Assembly: GCF_001038425.2 (NCBI RefSeq)
Contig: NZ_LDPV02000036.1
Coordinates: 1-64,000 of the forward strand
Reading direction: 5' to 3'
Length of the DNA stretch: 64,000 bases
Source of the DNA: Ornithinibacillus contaminans
Lineage (GTDB): Bacteria > Bacillota > Bacilli > Bacillales > Amphibacillaceae
Of this stretch, positions 8,514-16,451 are shown one piece after another (position 1 is the first letter of the stretch; each line of letters starts with the position of its first letter). The translations under genes and the position numbers were made by a program. The notes beneath the pieces were generated by a model. The model worked only from the letters and a program-made list of their open reading frames with translations. It ran no database searches and was not told the origin of the DNA.

Positions 8514-8717
8514 TTAGTCATTTTTTATAGTAGTTGACGAATCAGTTGTTTGCTTCGTACGTGAGTCTTCCTCTGAAACAATATCCTTTGCAGCATTTCG
8601 AAATTCCTTTAAGGAACTACCAAACGCTTTACCGATTTCCGGTAGCTTAGAAGGACCAAAAATAACCAATGCAACAATAAGAATTAGGATTAGACCTGGA
8701 ACACCTATATTGCCCAT
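8514..8717 (-). CDS. tatA: Twin-arginine translocase protein TatA, second copy
   Basis: A 67-residue TatA: one N-terminal membrane helix ([18 protein letters not shown]), the conserved hinge [14 protein letters not shown], an amphipathic helix ([14 protein letters not shown]) and a short polar tail. TatA forms the pore-like part of the translocase around TatC. It is nearly identical in plan and length to the neighbouring upstream tatA, so the pair looks like a tandem duplication. It sits between that copy and tatC. Confidence 0.95.
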   Translation of the reverse strand: MGNIGVPGLILILIVALVIFGPSKLPEIGKAFGSSLKEFRNAAKDIVSEEDSRTKQTTDSSTTIKND

Positions 8718-8741
8718 GTATCTTCACTCCAAAAGTTTCAA

Positions 8742-8945
8742 TTATTTTGTGTCATTACCTTTTACAATATCTTTTGCTTCTTGAACCTCATCAGCGACAT
8801 CACCAGTTAGATCCTTCGTAGATTTCTTGAATTCTCGTAACGTTTCACCTGCTGCTTTACCGATTTCCGGAAGCTTTTTTGGTCCAAAAATGACCAAAGC
8901 AATAATTAATATTAAGATTAAACCTGAAATACCTATGCTTGCCAT
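8742..8945 (-). CDS. tatA: Twin-arginine translocase protein TatA, first copy
   Basis: A 67-residue TatA with the membrane helix [18 protein letters not shown], the hinge [14 protein letters not shown] and an amphipathic helix followed by a charged tail ([12 protein letters not shown]). The frame is open for 31 codons further upstream, but those codons have no membrane-protein features and would extend past the family's usual length. ATG at 8945 with GAAGGTG upstream is the start. It is the first gene of tatA-tatA-tatC and is preceded by a good sigma-A promoter and a perfect palindrome. Confidence 0.95.
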   Translation of the reverse strand: MASIGISGLILILIIALVIFGPKKLPEIGKAAGETLREFKKSTKDLTGDVADEVQEAKDIVKGNDTK

Positions 8946-9010
8946 CAGATACACCTTCTTCTGCATAAATAAAATAATACTAGTTTTACCTTGTAATAGT
9001 GTTATGTAAT

Positions 9011-9033
9011 GGTAAATCGTAATCCGATTTACC
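9011..9033. promoter_or_regulatory. Perfect palindrome in the tatA leader
   Basis: GGTAAATCG and CGATTTACC form a perfect 9-bp inverted repeat with a 5-base centre. It begins about 3 bases after the expected tatA start of transcription. It could be a repressor operator or a 5' stem-loop that protects the mRNA. No T run follows, so a terminator for dfrA is less likely. Confidence 0.55.
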
Positions 9034-9042
9034 TGCACCTAT

Positions 9043-9071
9043 ATTCTATCAGTTTACTGTCTTGGATACAA
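9043..9071 (-). promoter_or_regulatory. Sigma-A promoter of the tatA-tatA-tatC operon
   Basis: On the minus strand TTGTAT (9071-9066) and TAGAAT (9048-9043) are separated by 17 bases. Transcription should begin near 9036, about 90 bases upstream of the first tatA start. Confidence 0.7.
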
Positions 9072-9096
9072 CTTCTAAACAGCTAGATACCATTAG

Positions 9097-9585
9097 TTAG
9101 ATGCGGTCATATTGTATAAAGTAGTAATCATAAGGATTTTTCTCATCACGAATCCCTTTTACCTTAGCTGTTTCCTGCCATTCTGTTTCAACAATGACAG
9201 GAAAATAGACATCTCCATCGAATGCCTCATCAATGAACGTAACATACATTCGGTCGGCATGCGGTAAAAAATGTTCAAATAATACTCCTCCACCAATCAC
9301 AAAGTATTCCTCGGTAGGATTCGCTTTCTCCCATTCCAAAATCGTGGAAATATCGTTAACTAATTCGACATGATCAGGAAGTGAAATGTTGTTTCTGCTT
9401 AATACGACATTTCTTCGGTTCGGAAGTGCTTTACCAATGGAATCAAACGTTTTTCTTCCCATTATAATTGTATTTCCTGTTGTTTTCTCTTTAAAAAACT
9501 TTAAATCATTGGGTAAGTACCACGGGAGATCATTATTGGCTCCAATTAGCCGATTACGATCCATTGCAAAAAGTAGTGAAATCAT
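9097..9585 (-). CDS. dfrA: Dihydrofolate reductase
   Basis: Reduces dihydrofolate to tetrahydrofolate with NADPH. The 162-residue protein has the classical chromosomal DHFR pattern: ISLLFAMDRNRLIG at the N-terminus, LPWYLPNDLKFFKE with the acidic substrate-binding residue, GRKTFDSIGKALPNRRNVVLSR for NADPH binding, and VIGGGVLFEHFLP. The start has AGGAGG 7 bases upstream. It follows thyA by 12 bases; thymidylate synthase turns methylene-tetrahydrofolate into dihydrofolate, which this enzyme recycles, so the operon is a functional unit. Confidence 0.97.
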   Translation of the reverse strand: MISLLFAMDRNRLIGANNDLPWYLPNDLKFFKEKTTGNTIIMGRKTFDSIGKALPNRRNVVLSRNNISLPDHVELVNDISTILEWEKANPTEEYFVIGGGVLFEHFLPHADRMYVTFIDEAFDGDVYFPVIVETEWQETAKVKGIRDEKNPYDYYFIQYDRI

Positions 9586-9597
9586 GAAAAATCCTCC

Positions 9598-10554
9598 TTA
9601 CACAGCGATTGGTGCTTTTATCGTCGGATGTGGATTATAATCTACTAGTTCAAAATCAGTTAATTCAAAATCAAAAATAGATGTTTTGGCTGTAGTGATT
9701 TGCAGTGTTGGAAGTTTCCTAATATCACGATCTAGTTGAGTTTTCACTTGCTCTACATGATTGGCATAAATATGCGCATCCCCAATTGTATGGATGAATT
9801 CTCCAACCTGAAGCCCTGTCTCATGTGCGATCAGATGGGTTAATAGAGCATAACTAGCAATATTAAATGGTACTCCTAAAAATACATCTGCACTACGTTG
9901 ATATAACTGACAAGAAAGCTTCCCGTCAGCAACATAAAATTGGAATAAGGTATGACATGGCGGTAATGCCATGGTAGGTACATCCTCAGGATTCCATGCA
10001 GAAACGATGTGTCTACGTGATGTTGGGTTAGAGCGAATAGAATCAATCACTTCGCTTAATTGATCAATAGTTTCTGATTGTGACGTCTTCCATGCACGCC
10101 ATTGCTTCCCGTATACAGAACCTAAATCACCGAATTTTTTAGCAAACGCACTATCGTCTACAATTTTTTGCTTAAATAAAGCCATTTGTTCTTCATACTG
10201 CTCATTAAAAGTTGGATCGATTTGACAACGATTCCCAAAGTCCGTCATATCGGGACCGGAATATTCATCACTTTCTACCCACTTTTTAAACGCCCACTCA
10301 TTCCAAATATTATTGTTGTTTTCTAATAAGTAACGAATGTTTGTGTCTCCTTTGAGAAACCAAAGCAGTTCACTTGCAACTAAACGAAATGGGACTTTCT
10401 TTGTCGTTAGTAGTGGAAATCCTTCTTCTAAATCAAATCGCATTTGATGACCAAACACAGAATATGTCCCCGTATTAGTTCGGTCTCCCCTTTTCGTGCC
10501 ATTTGCTAAGATATGGTTGCATAAATCAAGGTATGCTTGTTCACCTTTTACCAT
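9598..10554 (-). CDS. thyA: Thymidylate synthase ThyA
   Basis: Methylates dUMP to dTMP using methylene-tetrahydrofolate. At 318 residues it belongs to the longer ThyA type with an insertion in the small domain. Visible motifs are [20 protein letters not shown] near the N-terminus, the catalytic cysteine in [31 protein letters not shown], and the C-terminal [10 protein letters not shown] ending in Val. It is first in the thyA-dfrA operon. The upstream gap of 123 bases separates it from the divergent NlpC/P60 gene. Confidence 0.97.
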   Translation of the reverse strand: MVKGEQAYLDLCNHILANGTKRGDRTNTGTYSVFGHQMRFDLEEGFPLLTTKKVPFRLVASELLWFLKGDTNIRYLLENNNNIWNEWAFKKWVESDEYSGPDMTDFGNRCQIDPTFNEQYEEQMALFKQKIVDDSAFAKKFGDLGSVYGKQWRAWKTSQSETIDQLSEVIDSIRSNPTSRRHIVSAWNPEDVPTMALPPCHTLFQFYVADGKLSCQLYQRSADVFLGVPFNIASYALLTHLIAHETGLQVGEFIHTIGDAHIYANHVEQVKTQLDRDIRKLPTLQITTAKTSIFDFELTDFELVDYNPHPTIKAPIAV

Positions 10555-10677
10555 GTGCTAGCCCACTCCTCTAATTTTCACGTTGTTTCATTTATTGTAA
10601 CATAATCGTAATTCATAAAAATACTTTTTTAAAATAAATCTAGTTAACAAGAGTCAAAATGAAAGGGGATAAATTGC

Positions 10678-11679
10678 ATGTTAAATGGAACAGTTGAAAA
10701 CATAGCAAAGAACACACTTTTATATAGTTTTGTCCTTAGTCAACCATTTGCTCTTTATACAGGCGCCTACCCTATCTTTGAAAATAAAACATTATTGGAT
10801 GCCGAAGAATTGGAATACGGTGACCACGGTGAGGCCGTCAGAATTTTACAATATAAGCTAAATGAAATGTCGTACTACGATGATAAAGTTGATGGAGAAC
10901 TCGGTGTATTAACCGAGCACGCTATTAAAAAGTTTCAACGGGATCATAATATTACGATGACTGGTTTAGCAGATAAAGAGACGATCTATGCCCTTATTGA
11001 AGTAGAAATAGAAACCCATATTAAACGTCTCGAAAGCTTATCAGGTTCAGTCTATCCAGGATTACAAAGTGAAGATGTTCGGATTGTTCAGGAGTCCCTT
11101 CAATACTTCGGGTATTATGAAGGAGAAATTGATGGCATGTATGGACCGCTAACGAAAAAAGCGGTTGAGATTGCTGAGGAAAAACATGACATCGATTTTC
11201 TTGACGAGGCGCCACAACAATCCTTAAGTACGATGTATGAATCCGAAAAACAACAAGCAGCGGCATCAGTTAAAACAGCATCTAAACAAACTTCCATTAA
11301 GAATGTGTCGATTAAAAATGCTAGTAATGCAGCTATCGTACAAACCGCTTATGCGTATATTGGTACACCATATGTATGGGGCGGTGAATCACCTGGTGGA
11401 TTTGATTGCAGTGGATTTTTGCAATATATCTATCACACACATGGAGTAACAATCCCTAGAACGGTGTCTGATATTTGGAACTTCGGTACTTCCGTGAGTG
11501 CTCCTTCAGTTGGGGATTTAGTGTTTTTTGAAACGTATAAACCAGGTCCCTCGCATGCGGGCATCTATGTCGGTGACGGGAAATTTATTCATGCAGGATT
11601 AGATGGTGTAGAAGTAAGTTCTTTGAGCGAATCATATTGGAAAACACGATACTTAGGTGCGAAACGGATTGGGCGTTAA
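10678..11679 (+). CDS. Peptidoglycan-binding NlpC/P60 endopeptidase
   Basis: A secreted or surface cell-wall hydrolase of 333 residues. An N-terminal hydrophobic stretch may be a signal peptide (about residues 10-32). Two peptidoglycan-binding repeats follow, at about 50-105 (YGDHGEAVRILQYKLNEMSYYDDKVDGELG) and 120-170 (SEDVRIVQESLQYFGYYEGEIDGMYG). A Ser/Lys/Asn linker leads to a C-terminal NlpC/P60 domain (about 215-333). The catalytic Cys is in FDCSGF, and the His residues are in SHAGIYVG and FIHAG. The domain probably cuts between D-Glu and meso-diaminopimelate in stem peptides. AAAGGGGA lies 8 bases before the ATG. It is monocistronic and divergent from thyA. Confidence 0.92.
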   Translation: MLNGTVENIAKNTLLYSFVLSQPFALYTGAYPIFENKTLLDAEELEYGDHGEAVRILQYKLNEMSYYDDKVDGELGVLTEHAIKKFQRDHNITMTGLADKETIYALIEVEIETHIKRLESLSGSVYPGLQSEDVRIVQESLQYFGYYEGEIDGMYGPLTKKAVEIAEEKHDIDFLDEAPQQSLSTMYESEKQQAAASVKTASKQTSIKNVSIKNASNAAIVQTAYAYIGTPYVWGGESPGGFDCSGFLQYIYHTHGVTIPRTVSDIWNFGTSVSAPSVGDLVFFETYKPGPSHAGIYVGDGKFIHAGLDGVEVSSLSESYWKTRYLGAKRIGR

Positions 11680-11725
11680 ATTACTTAATTTGAAAAATTC
11701 GGGACATGACGACGCTGAATGAATA

Positions 11726-11775
11726 AAAAACGAACATGTACATTTAATAGAATGCACATTGTTCGTTTTTTATTT
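11726..11775. terminator. Bidirectional terminator between the NlpC/P60 and HD genes
   Basis: AAAAACGAACA (11726-11736) pairs perfectly with TGTTCGTTTTT (11760-11770). The stem continues inward with one mismatch, and there are T tracts on both strands. It separates the convergent units. Confidence 0.85.
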
Positions 11776-11810
11776 TGCTCAAAATCCTTTTGACCCGCAC
11801 TCCTGATAAA

Positions 11811-12404
11811 TTATCCCCATTCCCTAAAGAATTGATCTAAGTATGCCTCCATAAACTGATGGCGTTCCTCGGCTAATTGTTTAGCACTGGCTGTATGCAA
11901 CGTATCCTTTAGCTTTAGAAGTTTATCATAAAAGTGCTGGATGGATGTTTCACTTTTGTCCTCGTTATGGTAAATAAGCCGACTCTTAGCACCACCATAT
12001 GCGAAGGTTCTCGCAATCCCAATTGCACCAAGTGCATCAATTCGGTCAGCGTCTTGAATAATACGTCCTTCGATGGTGTCTGGTATTTTACCTTTACTAT
12101 AGGATATATTTTCAATAGCTTGATGAATCGCTTGTATTTGTTCATTGGTAAGCGTGATGGATTGAAGAAATAAATCCATCTTGTGTAATGCACCGGAAGG
12201 ATCACGGAAAAGTTTGTGGTCACCAACATCATGTAGCCAAGCACCTGCTGTACAAATGAATACATCAGCATCCTCTTCAACAGCAATTTGATTCGCTAAT
12301 CGGGCTACTCGTTGTAGATGAAAGAAATCGTGTCCAGTTGCATCGTTTCCAAATATGTCTTGACAGTATGAAGTAACGGCTTCTAGTTGCTTTCGTTCGT
12401 TCAT
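11811..12404 (-). CDS. HD-domain phosphohydrolase (YpgQ-like)
   Basis: A 197-residue HD superfamily protein resembling B. subtilis YpgQ. The metal-binding motif is present as H..HD: GHDFFHLQRVARLA near residue 25 and AGAWLHDVGDHK near residue 53. Further conserved acidic residues are in IIQDADRIDALGAIGIARTF. YpgQ-like enzymes hydrolyse nucleotides or related phosphates; the substrate cannot be read here. Its ATG shares a base with the fhs stop (TAATG), so its translation should be coupled to fhs. Confidence 0.88.
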   Translation of the reverse strand: MNERKQLEAVTSYCQDIFGNDATGHDFFHLQRVARLANQIAVEEDADVFICTAGAWLHDVGDHKLFRDPSGALHKMDLFLQSITLTNEQIQAIHQAIENISYSKGKIPDTIEGRIIQDADRIDALGAIGIARTFAYGGAKSRLIYHNEDKSETSIQHFYDKLLKLKDTLHTASAKQLAEERHQFMEAYLDQFFREWG

Positions 12405-14074
12405 TAGAATAGCCCTACAATCTTACCGTCTTCTGTAACGTTCATGTTAAGAGCTGCTGGCTTTTTAGGTAAGCCAGGCATTGTCATAATATCACCTGTT
12501 AGCGCTACGATAAACCCGGCTCCGATGGATGGTCTTAGTTCCCGAATCGTAATCGTAAAATCAAATGGTCTACCGAGTAACGCTGGATTATCAGATAAGG
12601 AGTACTGTGTTTTGGCCATGCATATTGGCAATTCTCCCCAGCCCTGTTCTTCAAAAAGAGCAATCTGTTTTTTTGCTTTAGCTGACAATTCGATATCAGT
12701 GGCACCATAAACAATCTGTGCTATTTTTCGTATTTTCGTATCCAGCGAATCCGTTAGTTCATATACATGCTTGAAATTCTTCTCGCGAGTCTCTATTGTT
12801 TGAACAATCTTTTCCGCAAGTTCTATGCCACCTTCTCCACCTTTTGCCCACACATCTGTAAGGGCAACCTCATAGCCCATTTCGTCGCACCAAGTGGAAA
12901 CATAATCAATTTCAGTTTGTGTATCGGTTGGGAATTTATTAATAGCAATCACAAACGGTAGTCCAAAATATTCAATGGTTTCAACATGCTTTTTCAAATT
13001 AGCAATACCAGTTTTTAATGCTTCCACATTTTCGGTGGTTAGTTGATCCTTCGCTACCCCACCATGCATTTTTAGAGCGCGAATGGTTGCGACAATTACA
13101 ACTGCATCGGTATCAATATTTCCAGCTCTAGTTTTAATATCAAGAAATTTTTCTGCACCGAGATCAGCCCCAAACCCTGCTTCGGTGACCACATAATCTC
13201 CAAGCTTTGCTGCTGTTTTCGTCGCAATTATACTATTACAGCCATGTGCAATATTGGCAAATGGTCCACCATGAATGATGGCTGGTGTATTTTCAATTGT
13301 CTGTACAAGGTTAGGCTTGATAGCGTCTTTAAGAAGTAATGTTAAGGCACCTTCTACTGCTAAATCACGCACATATACAGGCTCTTCCTTATATGTATAA
13401 CCAATCATTATATTGGCAATTCGTTTCTTTAAATCCTGCAGATCAGTGGCTAAACATAATATAGCCATGATTTCAGATGCAACGGTAATATTAAATCCAT
13501 CTTCGCGAGGGACTCCTCGTAATGGTCCACCAAGTCCAACAACTATTTGCCGTAATGCTCGGTCATTCATATCCATTACGCGTTTAAATTCAATTCTTCT
13601 TGGGTCGATTTGTAATTGATTTCCTTGATGGATATGATTATCGATCATTGCTGCCAATGCGTTATTTGCGCTTGTAATAGCATGTAAATCACCTGTGAAA
13701 TGTAAATTAATATCTTCCATTGGTAATACTTGAGAGTAGCCTCCCCCTGCTGCCCCACCTTTAATTCCCATTACCGGACCAAGTGAGGGCTCCCTTAGTG
13801 CAATGACGGTTTTCTTACCGATTTTGTTTAGAGCCTGTCCCAAACCTACTGTTACGGTCGATTTGCCCTCGCCAGCTGGTGTAGGGTTGATAGCAGTAAC
13901 CAATATTATCTTTCCGGAGGGCTTCGATGCCAATTTGTCTAAGAGTGTAGCTGAAAGCTTTGCTTTAGTATGGCCGTATGGTTCCCAGTCCTCTTGTTCT
14001 AAATGTAGATCATTGGCGATGTCATGAATTGGCTTTAGAGTAGCCTCTTGTGCTATATCGATATCTGTTTTCAT
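12404..14074 (-). CDS. fhs: Formate-tetrahydrofolate ligase
   Basis: Makes 10-formyl-tetrahydrofolate from formate, ATP and tetrahydrofolate, feeding purine and formyl-Met synthesis. The 556-residue length is standard. The ATP loop [16 protein letters not shown] lies near residues 62-77, followed by [13 protein letters not shown]-type and HLTGD-type folate-binding segments. The frame extends upstream for another 30 codons without a ribosome binding site. The ATG at 14074 follows GAGGAG by 2 bases, within a longer purine-rich site (GGGAAGAGGAG). It opens the fhs-HD pair and fits the folate theme of thyA-dfrA nearby. Confidence 0.96.
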   Translation of the reverse strand: MKTDIDIAQEATLKPIHDIANDLHLEQEDWEPYGHTKAKLSATLLDKLASKPSGKIILVTAINPTPAGEGKSTVTVGLGQALNKIGKKTVIALREPSLGPVMGIKGGAAGGGYSQVLPMEDINLHFTGDLHAITSANNALAAMIDNHIHQGNQLQIDPRRIEFKRVMDMNDRALRQIVVGLGGPLRGVPREDGFNITVASEIMAILCLATDLQDLKKRIANIMIGYTYKEEPVYVRDLAVEGALTLLLKDAIKPNLVQTIENTPAIIHGGPFANIAHGCNSIIATKTAAKLGDYVVTEAGFGADLGAEKFLDIKTRAGNIDTDAVVIVATIRALKMHGGVAKDQLTTENVEALKTGIANLKKHVETIEYFGLPFVIAINKFPTDTQTEIDYVSTWCDEMGYEVALTDVWAKGGEGGIELAEKIVQTIETREKNFKHVYELTDSLDTKIRKIAQIVYGATDIELSAKAKKQIALFEEQGWGELPICMAKTQYSLSDNPALLGRPFDFTITIRELRPSIGAGFIVALTGDIMTMPGLPKKPAALNMNVTEDGKIVGLF

Positions 14075-14239
14075 TTCTCCTCTTCCCTTCTCTGATTTCT
14101 TTGGCGTTATGTAAGTCTTGAAAAAAAGATTTATCATACATAAAATAAACGAACTATTACACAATAAGATTATACAATGAATGTCAGCAAAACAACAGAA
14201 GGATAATTGGATTATTCTGCATATTTTTCTGAATTCGTC

Positions 14240-14268
14240 TTGACTGACATTTTAAAATAAGCTATATT
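14240..14268 (+). promoter_or_regulatory. Sigma-A promoter of the cold shock gene
   Basis: TTGACT (14240-14245) and TATATT (14263-14268) are separated by 17 bases. Transcription from about 14275 gives a leader of roughly 160 bases before the ATG. That length is typical of cold shock mRNAs, whose leaders change fold with temperature. Confidence 0.75.
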
Positions 14269-14274
14269 GGACAC

Positions 14275-14437
14275 AAGCAAAGAAGATATATGGATCATTA
14301 CGGAATGGTAGCTTCGAAATAGAAAGAAGTGGGATGCTTTATGATCCAATCTTTCTGTCTGAGCTGCCTTTTTACTTGTCCAATTTCGGCTTTGTATTAA
14401 CACGTTTTACGTGAAAGTTTTTAGGAGGTTTTGTTAC
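14275..14437 (+). other. Long 5' leader of the cold shock mRNA
   Basis: This stretch has no supported gene on either strand. It holds self-complementary segments, for example GGATCAT (14291-14297) with ATGATCC further down, and ends in the AGGAGG ribosome binding site. By analogy with cspA-type genes it may fold differently at low temperature; that is inference. Confidence 0.5.
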
Positions 14438-14638
14438 ATGGAAAACGGAGTAGTTAAATGGTTTAACGCAGAAAAGGGCTATGGGTTTATTTCAGTCGAA
14501 GGTGGAAATGATGTATTTGTTCATTATTCGGCAATTGAAGGTGAAGGCTTTAAAACATTAGAAGAAGGTCAAGAAGTAACGTTTGAAATCGTTGATGGTG
14601 AACGTGGACCACAAGCGGCAAATGTAGTGAAAAAATAA
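14438..14638 (+). CDS. Cold shock protein, CspA family
   Basis: A single 66-residue cold shock domain that binds single-stranded RNA and DNA and acts as an RNA chaperone. Both nucleic-acid-binding motifs are clear: RNP1 as KGYGFIS and RNP2 as VFVHYSAI, after the N-terminal NGVVKWFN. The frame extends nine codons upstream, but the ATG at 14438 is 8 bases from AGGAGG and gives the standard length. It has its own promoter and a terminator shared with the convergent bpsB. Confidence 0.96.
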   Translation: MENGVVKWFNAEKGYGFISVEGGNDVFVHYSAIEGEGFKTLEEGQEVTFEIVDGERGPQAANVVKK

Positions 14639-14652
14639 GCGAAGGTATATAG

Positions 14653-14690
14653 AAACGGTAATCTGATTTATGGATTACCGTTTTATTTTG
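14653..14690. terminator. Terminator between the cold shock gene and bpsB
   Basis: AAACGGTAATC (14653-14663) pairs with GATTACCGTTT (14673-14683) and is followed by T-rich sequence. A-rich sequence on the left lets it serve weakly in the other direction too. Confidence 0.8.
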
Positions 14691-14695
14691 GTCTC

Positions 14696-15211
14696 TCAAT
14701 GTTTCGAAATCAATGCTAGAGCTCTTTCCTCTTCTGGAATTCGAATACGTAATAACAAGATGTGTAGTATTGGAAACACGAATGCTGTAATATAAGCACC
14801 GAATAACATTGGGATGATAAACAGCTCAACAGCGACGATTATATAATTCGGGTGCTTGACAAATTTGTATGGCCCCTTCTTAATTAAGGCAACACGTGGT
14901 AGTACAATGATTTTTGTGTTCCAAAATCTCCCTAAAGAATAGATGCACCATATACGAGCGAATTGCGCTAAAATAAATAGAGAAAAATAGAACGTATGAA
15001 ATGGTATGTCACTCTGTTGCTGAATCATTCCCTCGGTCACGGTACTGAAGAAAAATAGTGTGTGCAGATAAATAAACCACTTATAATGAGTCCCCCCTGC
15101 TTCTACTCCACCTCTTGCTTTCATCCACTTTTCATTGTTTTTTGCAATAACGAGTTCTACCAGTCGCTGACCAATAATAACACTAATTAATATCCACATC
15201 CATATTGTCAT
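14696..15211 (-). CDS. bpsB: Isoprenylcysteine carboxyl methyltransferase-like protein BpsB (YpbQ)
   Basis: Integral membrane methyltransferase of about 171 residues in the ICMT family. It has four or five membrane segments and the C-terminal family signature GPYKFVKHPNYIIV followed by RIRIPEEERAL. In B. subtilis the homologue BpsB O-methylates the alkylpyrones made by the type III polyketide synthase BpsA. Here it overlaps the end of bpsA by the ATGA arrangement at 15208-15211, which supports the same pairing. A GTG at 15223 is less likely because GGAG lies directly against it. Confidence 0.88.
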   Translation of the reverse strand: MTIWMWILISVIIGQRLVELVIAKNNEKWMKARGGVEAGGTHYKWFIYLHTLFFFSTVTEGMIQQQSDIPFHTFYFSLFILAQFARIWCIYSLGRFWNTKIIVLPRVALIKKGPYKFVKHPNYIIVAVELFIIPMLFGAYITAFVFPILHILLLRIRIPEEERALALISKH

Positions 15212-16296
15212 GATATTACCCACTCCACTAGTAAAATTTCTGAGCTGAAGCCAGGTCCAAGTGCAGATATGACACTTTTATTCCCTGGACGACCCCCTTC
15301 TTCTAACCATTGTCGCAATACATATTGAACCGTTGCTGAGGACATATTACCGTGCTTTTTTAATACCTCATAGGAATATTTTAGCTTACTAGAGGGGATA
15401 GTTAAGGATTCTTCCATTGCGGATAAAACCTTCTTTCCCCCAGGATGAACAATAAACGAGTGGATATCTGCTAGATCCAGTTGATTTCTATGAAGAAATT
15501 GCTCGAGATGTTCCTTCCATGTTGTCTTTACAAGTGCTGGAATGCTCTTGGAAAATACTACTTCAAATCCACTATCGGTAACTTTCCAACCCATGATGTC
15601 AGTACTGAACTTTTTCGTGTATGAACTGGCGCTAGTAATGTTCGGTAACGGTTTCGATAGGGACTTACGATAGGGTGATTTTTCCCCCACTAGTAATACA
15701 GCACTAATGCCATCTCCAAATAAGGCGGTTCCAACTAAATTACTTTTTTTCTGATCACTTTTTTGAAAGGTTAAACTACAAAGCTCACAATTCACGAGTA
15801 GTGCGATTTTTTCGGGATTGGCTGTTAGCCAGTCGGAAACCCTCGATAAACCAATTGCTCCACCTGCACAACCTAGTCCCCATAACGGCATTCGTTCTAC
15901 ATCCTCTCGAAAAGACCGCTCATTCATTAAAAATACATCAAGGGACGGGGTTGCAATGCCCGTACTTGACACAAAGCTAATTAAATCTATGTTAGAATAG
16001 TCAATTTCGCGGGAAAGATTAGCACTGGCTAAACAATCATCCATGGCTTTTAGCGAATGCTTTATGGCAAACTGGTGGTATAAGTTGTTCCGCTCTTCAA
16101 AATTATGTTCTTGAAGAAACCATGACGCATCAACAACAAATTGCCTTGCCTCGATTGCTGCATGGTCAAACACTGGTAGCATTCTAGCAAATTGCTTATC
16201 GGTATAGCTGAATAAATCTTTTGCTAATGTCTTTACTTGATTTTGGGGAATTTCATATTCGGGAATTCCAAGTCCCACTGCACCTATAATCGCCAT
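15208..16296 (-). CDS. bpsA: Type III polyketide synthase BpsA (chalcone/stilbene synthase family)
   Basis: A 362-residue ketosynthase that condenses malonyl-CoA onto fatty acyl-CoA starters to give alkylpyrones. The catalytic cysteine lies in WGLGCAGGAIGLSRV near residue 140, the His in FIVHPGGKKVL near 278 and the Asn in KHGNMSSATVQYVL near 311, so the triad is intact. The C-terminal ALGPGFSSEILLVEW matches the family. Length and motifs resemble BcsA/BpsA of Bacillus. It is followed immediately by the coupled methyltransferase bpsB. Confidence 0.92.
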   Translation of the reverse strand: MAIIGAVGLGIPEYEIPQNQVKTLAKDLFSYTDKQFARMLPVFDHAAIEARQFVVDASWFLQEHNFEERNNLYHQFAIKHSLKAMDDCLASANLSREIDYSNIDLISFVSSTGIATPSLDVFLMNERSFREDVERMPLWGLGCAGGAIGLSRVSDWLTANPEKIALLVNCELCSLTFQKSDQKKSNLVGTALFGDGISAVLLVGEKSPYRKSLSKPLPNITSASSYTKKFSTDIMGWKVTDSGFEVVFSKSIPALVKTTWKEHLEQFLHRNQLDLADIHSFIVHPGGKKVLSAMEESLTIPSSKLKYSYEVLKKHGNMSSATVQYVLRQWLEEGGRPGNKSVISALGPGFSSEILLVEWVIS

Positions 16297-16390
16297 ATTC
16301 TCACCTGAATTAGTTTTAGCGTTAGTTTGCGAATGATTTCATAAATTATTACGCAAATAGTAAAATAAGTTAGTTACGGCTATTTTTTCC

Positions 16391-16438
16391 CCCAAAAAAA
16401 TACCTACCTAAGCATCTTTCTTGCATGCTTGGGTAGGT
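16391..16438 (-). terminator. Terminator of the ypsC-ypwA transcript
   Basis: ACCTACCTAAGCAT (16402-16415) pairs with ATGCTTGGGTAGGT (16425-16438) through 14 bases around a short loop. On the minus strand a run of seven T follows. Confidence 0.88.
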
Positions 16439-16451
16439 TGACATTAATACG

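Noticed and set aside
8946-9038. N-terminal extension of the first tatA
   Set aside because: It would include the promoter-leader palindrome region and add 31 residues not found in TatA proteins.
14075-14164. N-terminal extension of fhs to 14164
   Set aside because: The extra codons have no family similarity, and the ribosome binding site GAGGAG is directly before the ATG at 14074.
14212-14403. Minus-strand 63-codon frame upstream of the cold shock gene
   Set aside because: No ribosome binding site or family resemblance, and it covers the cold shock promoter and leader.
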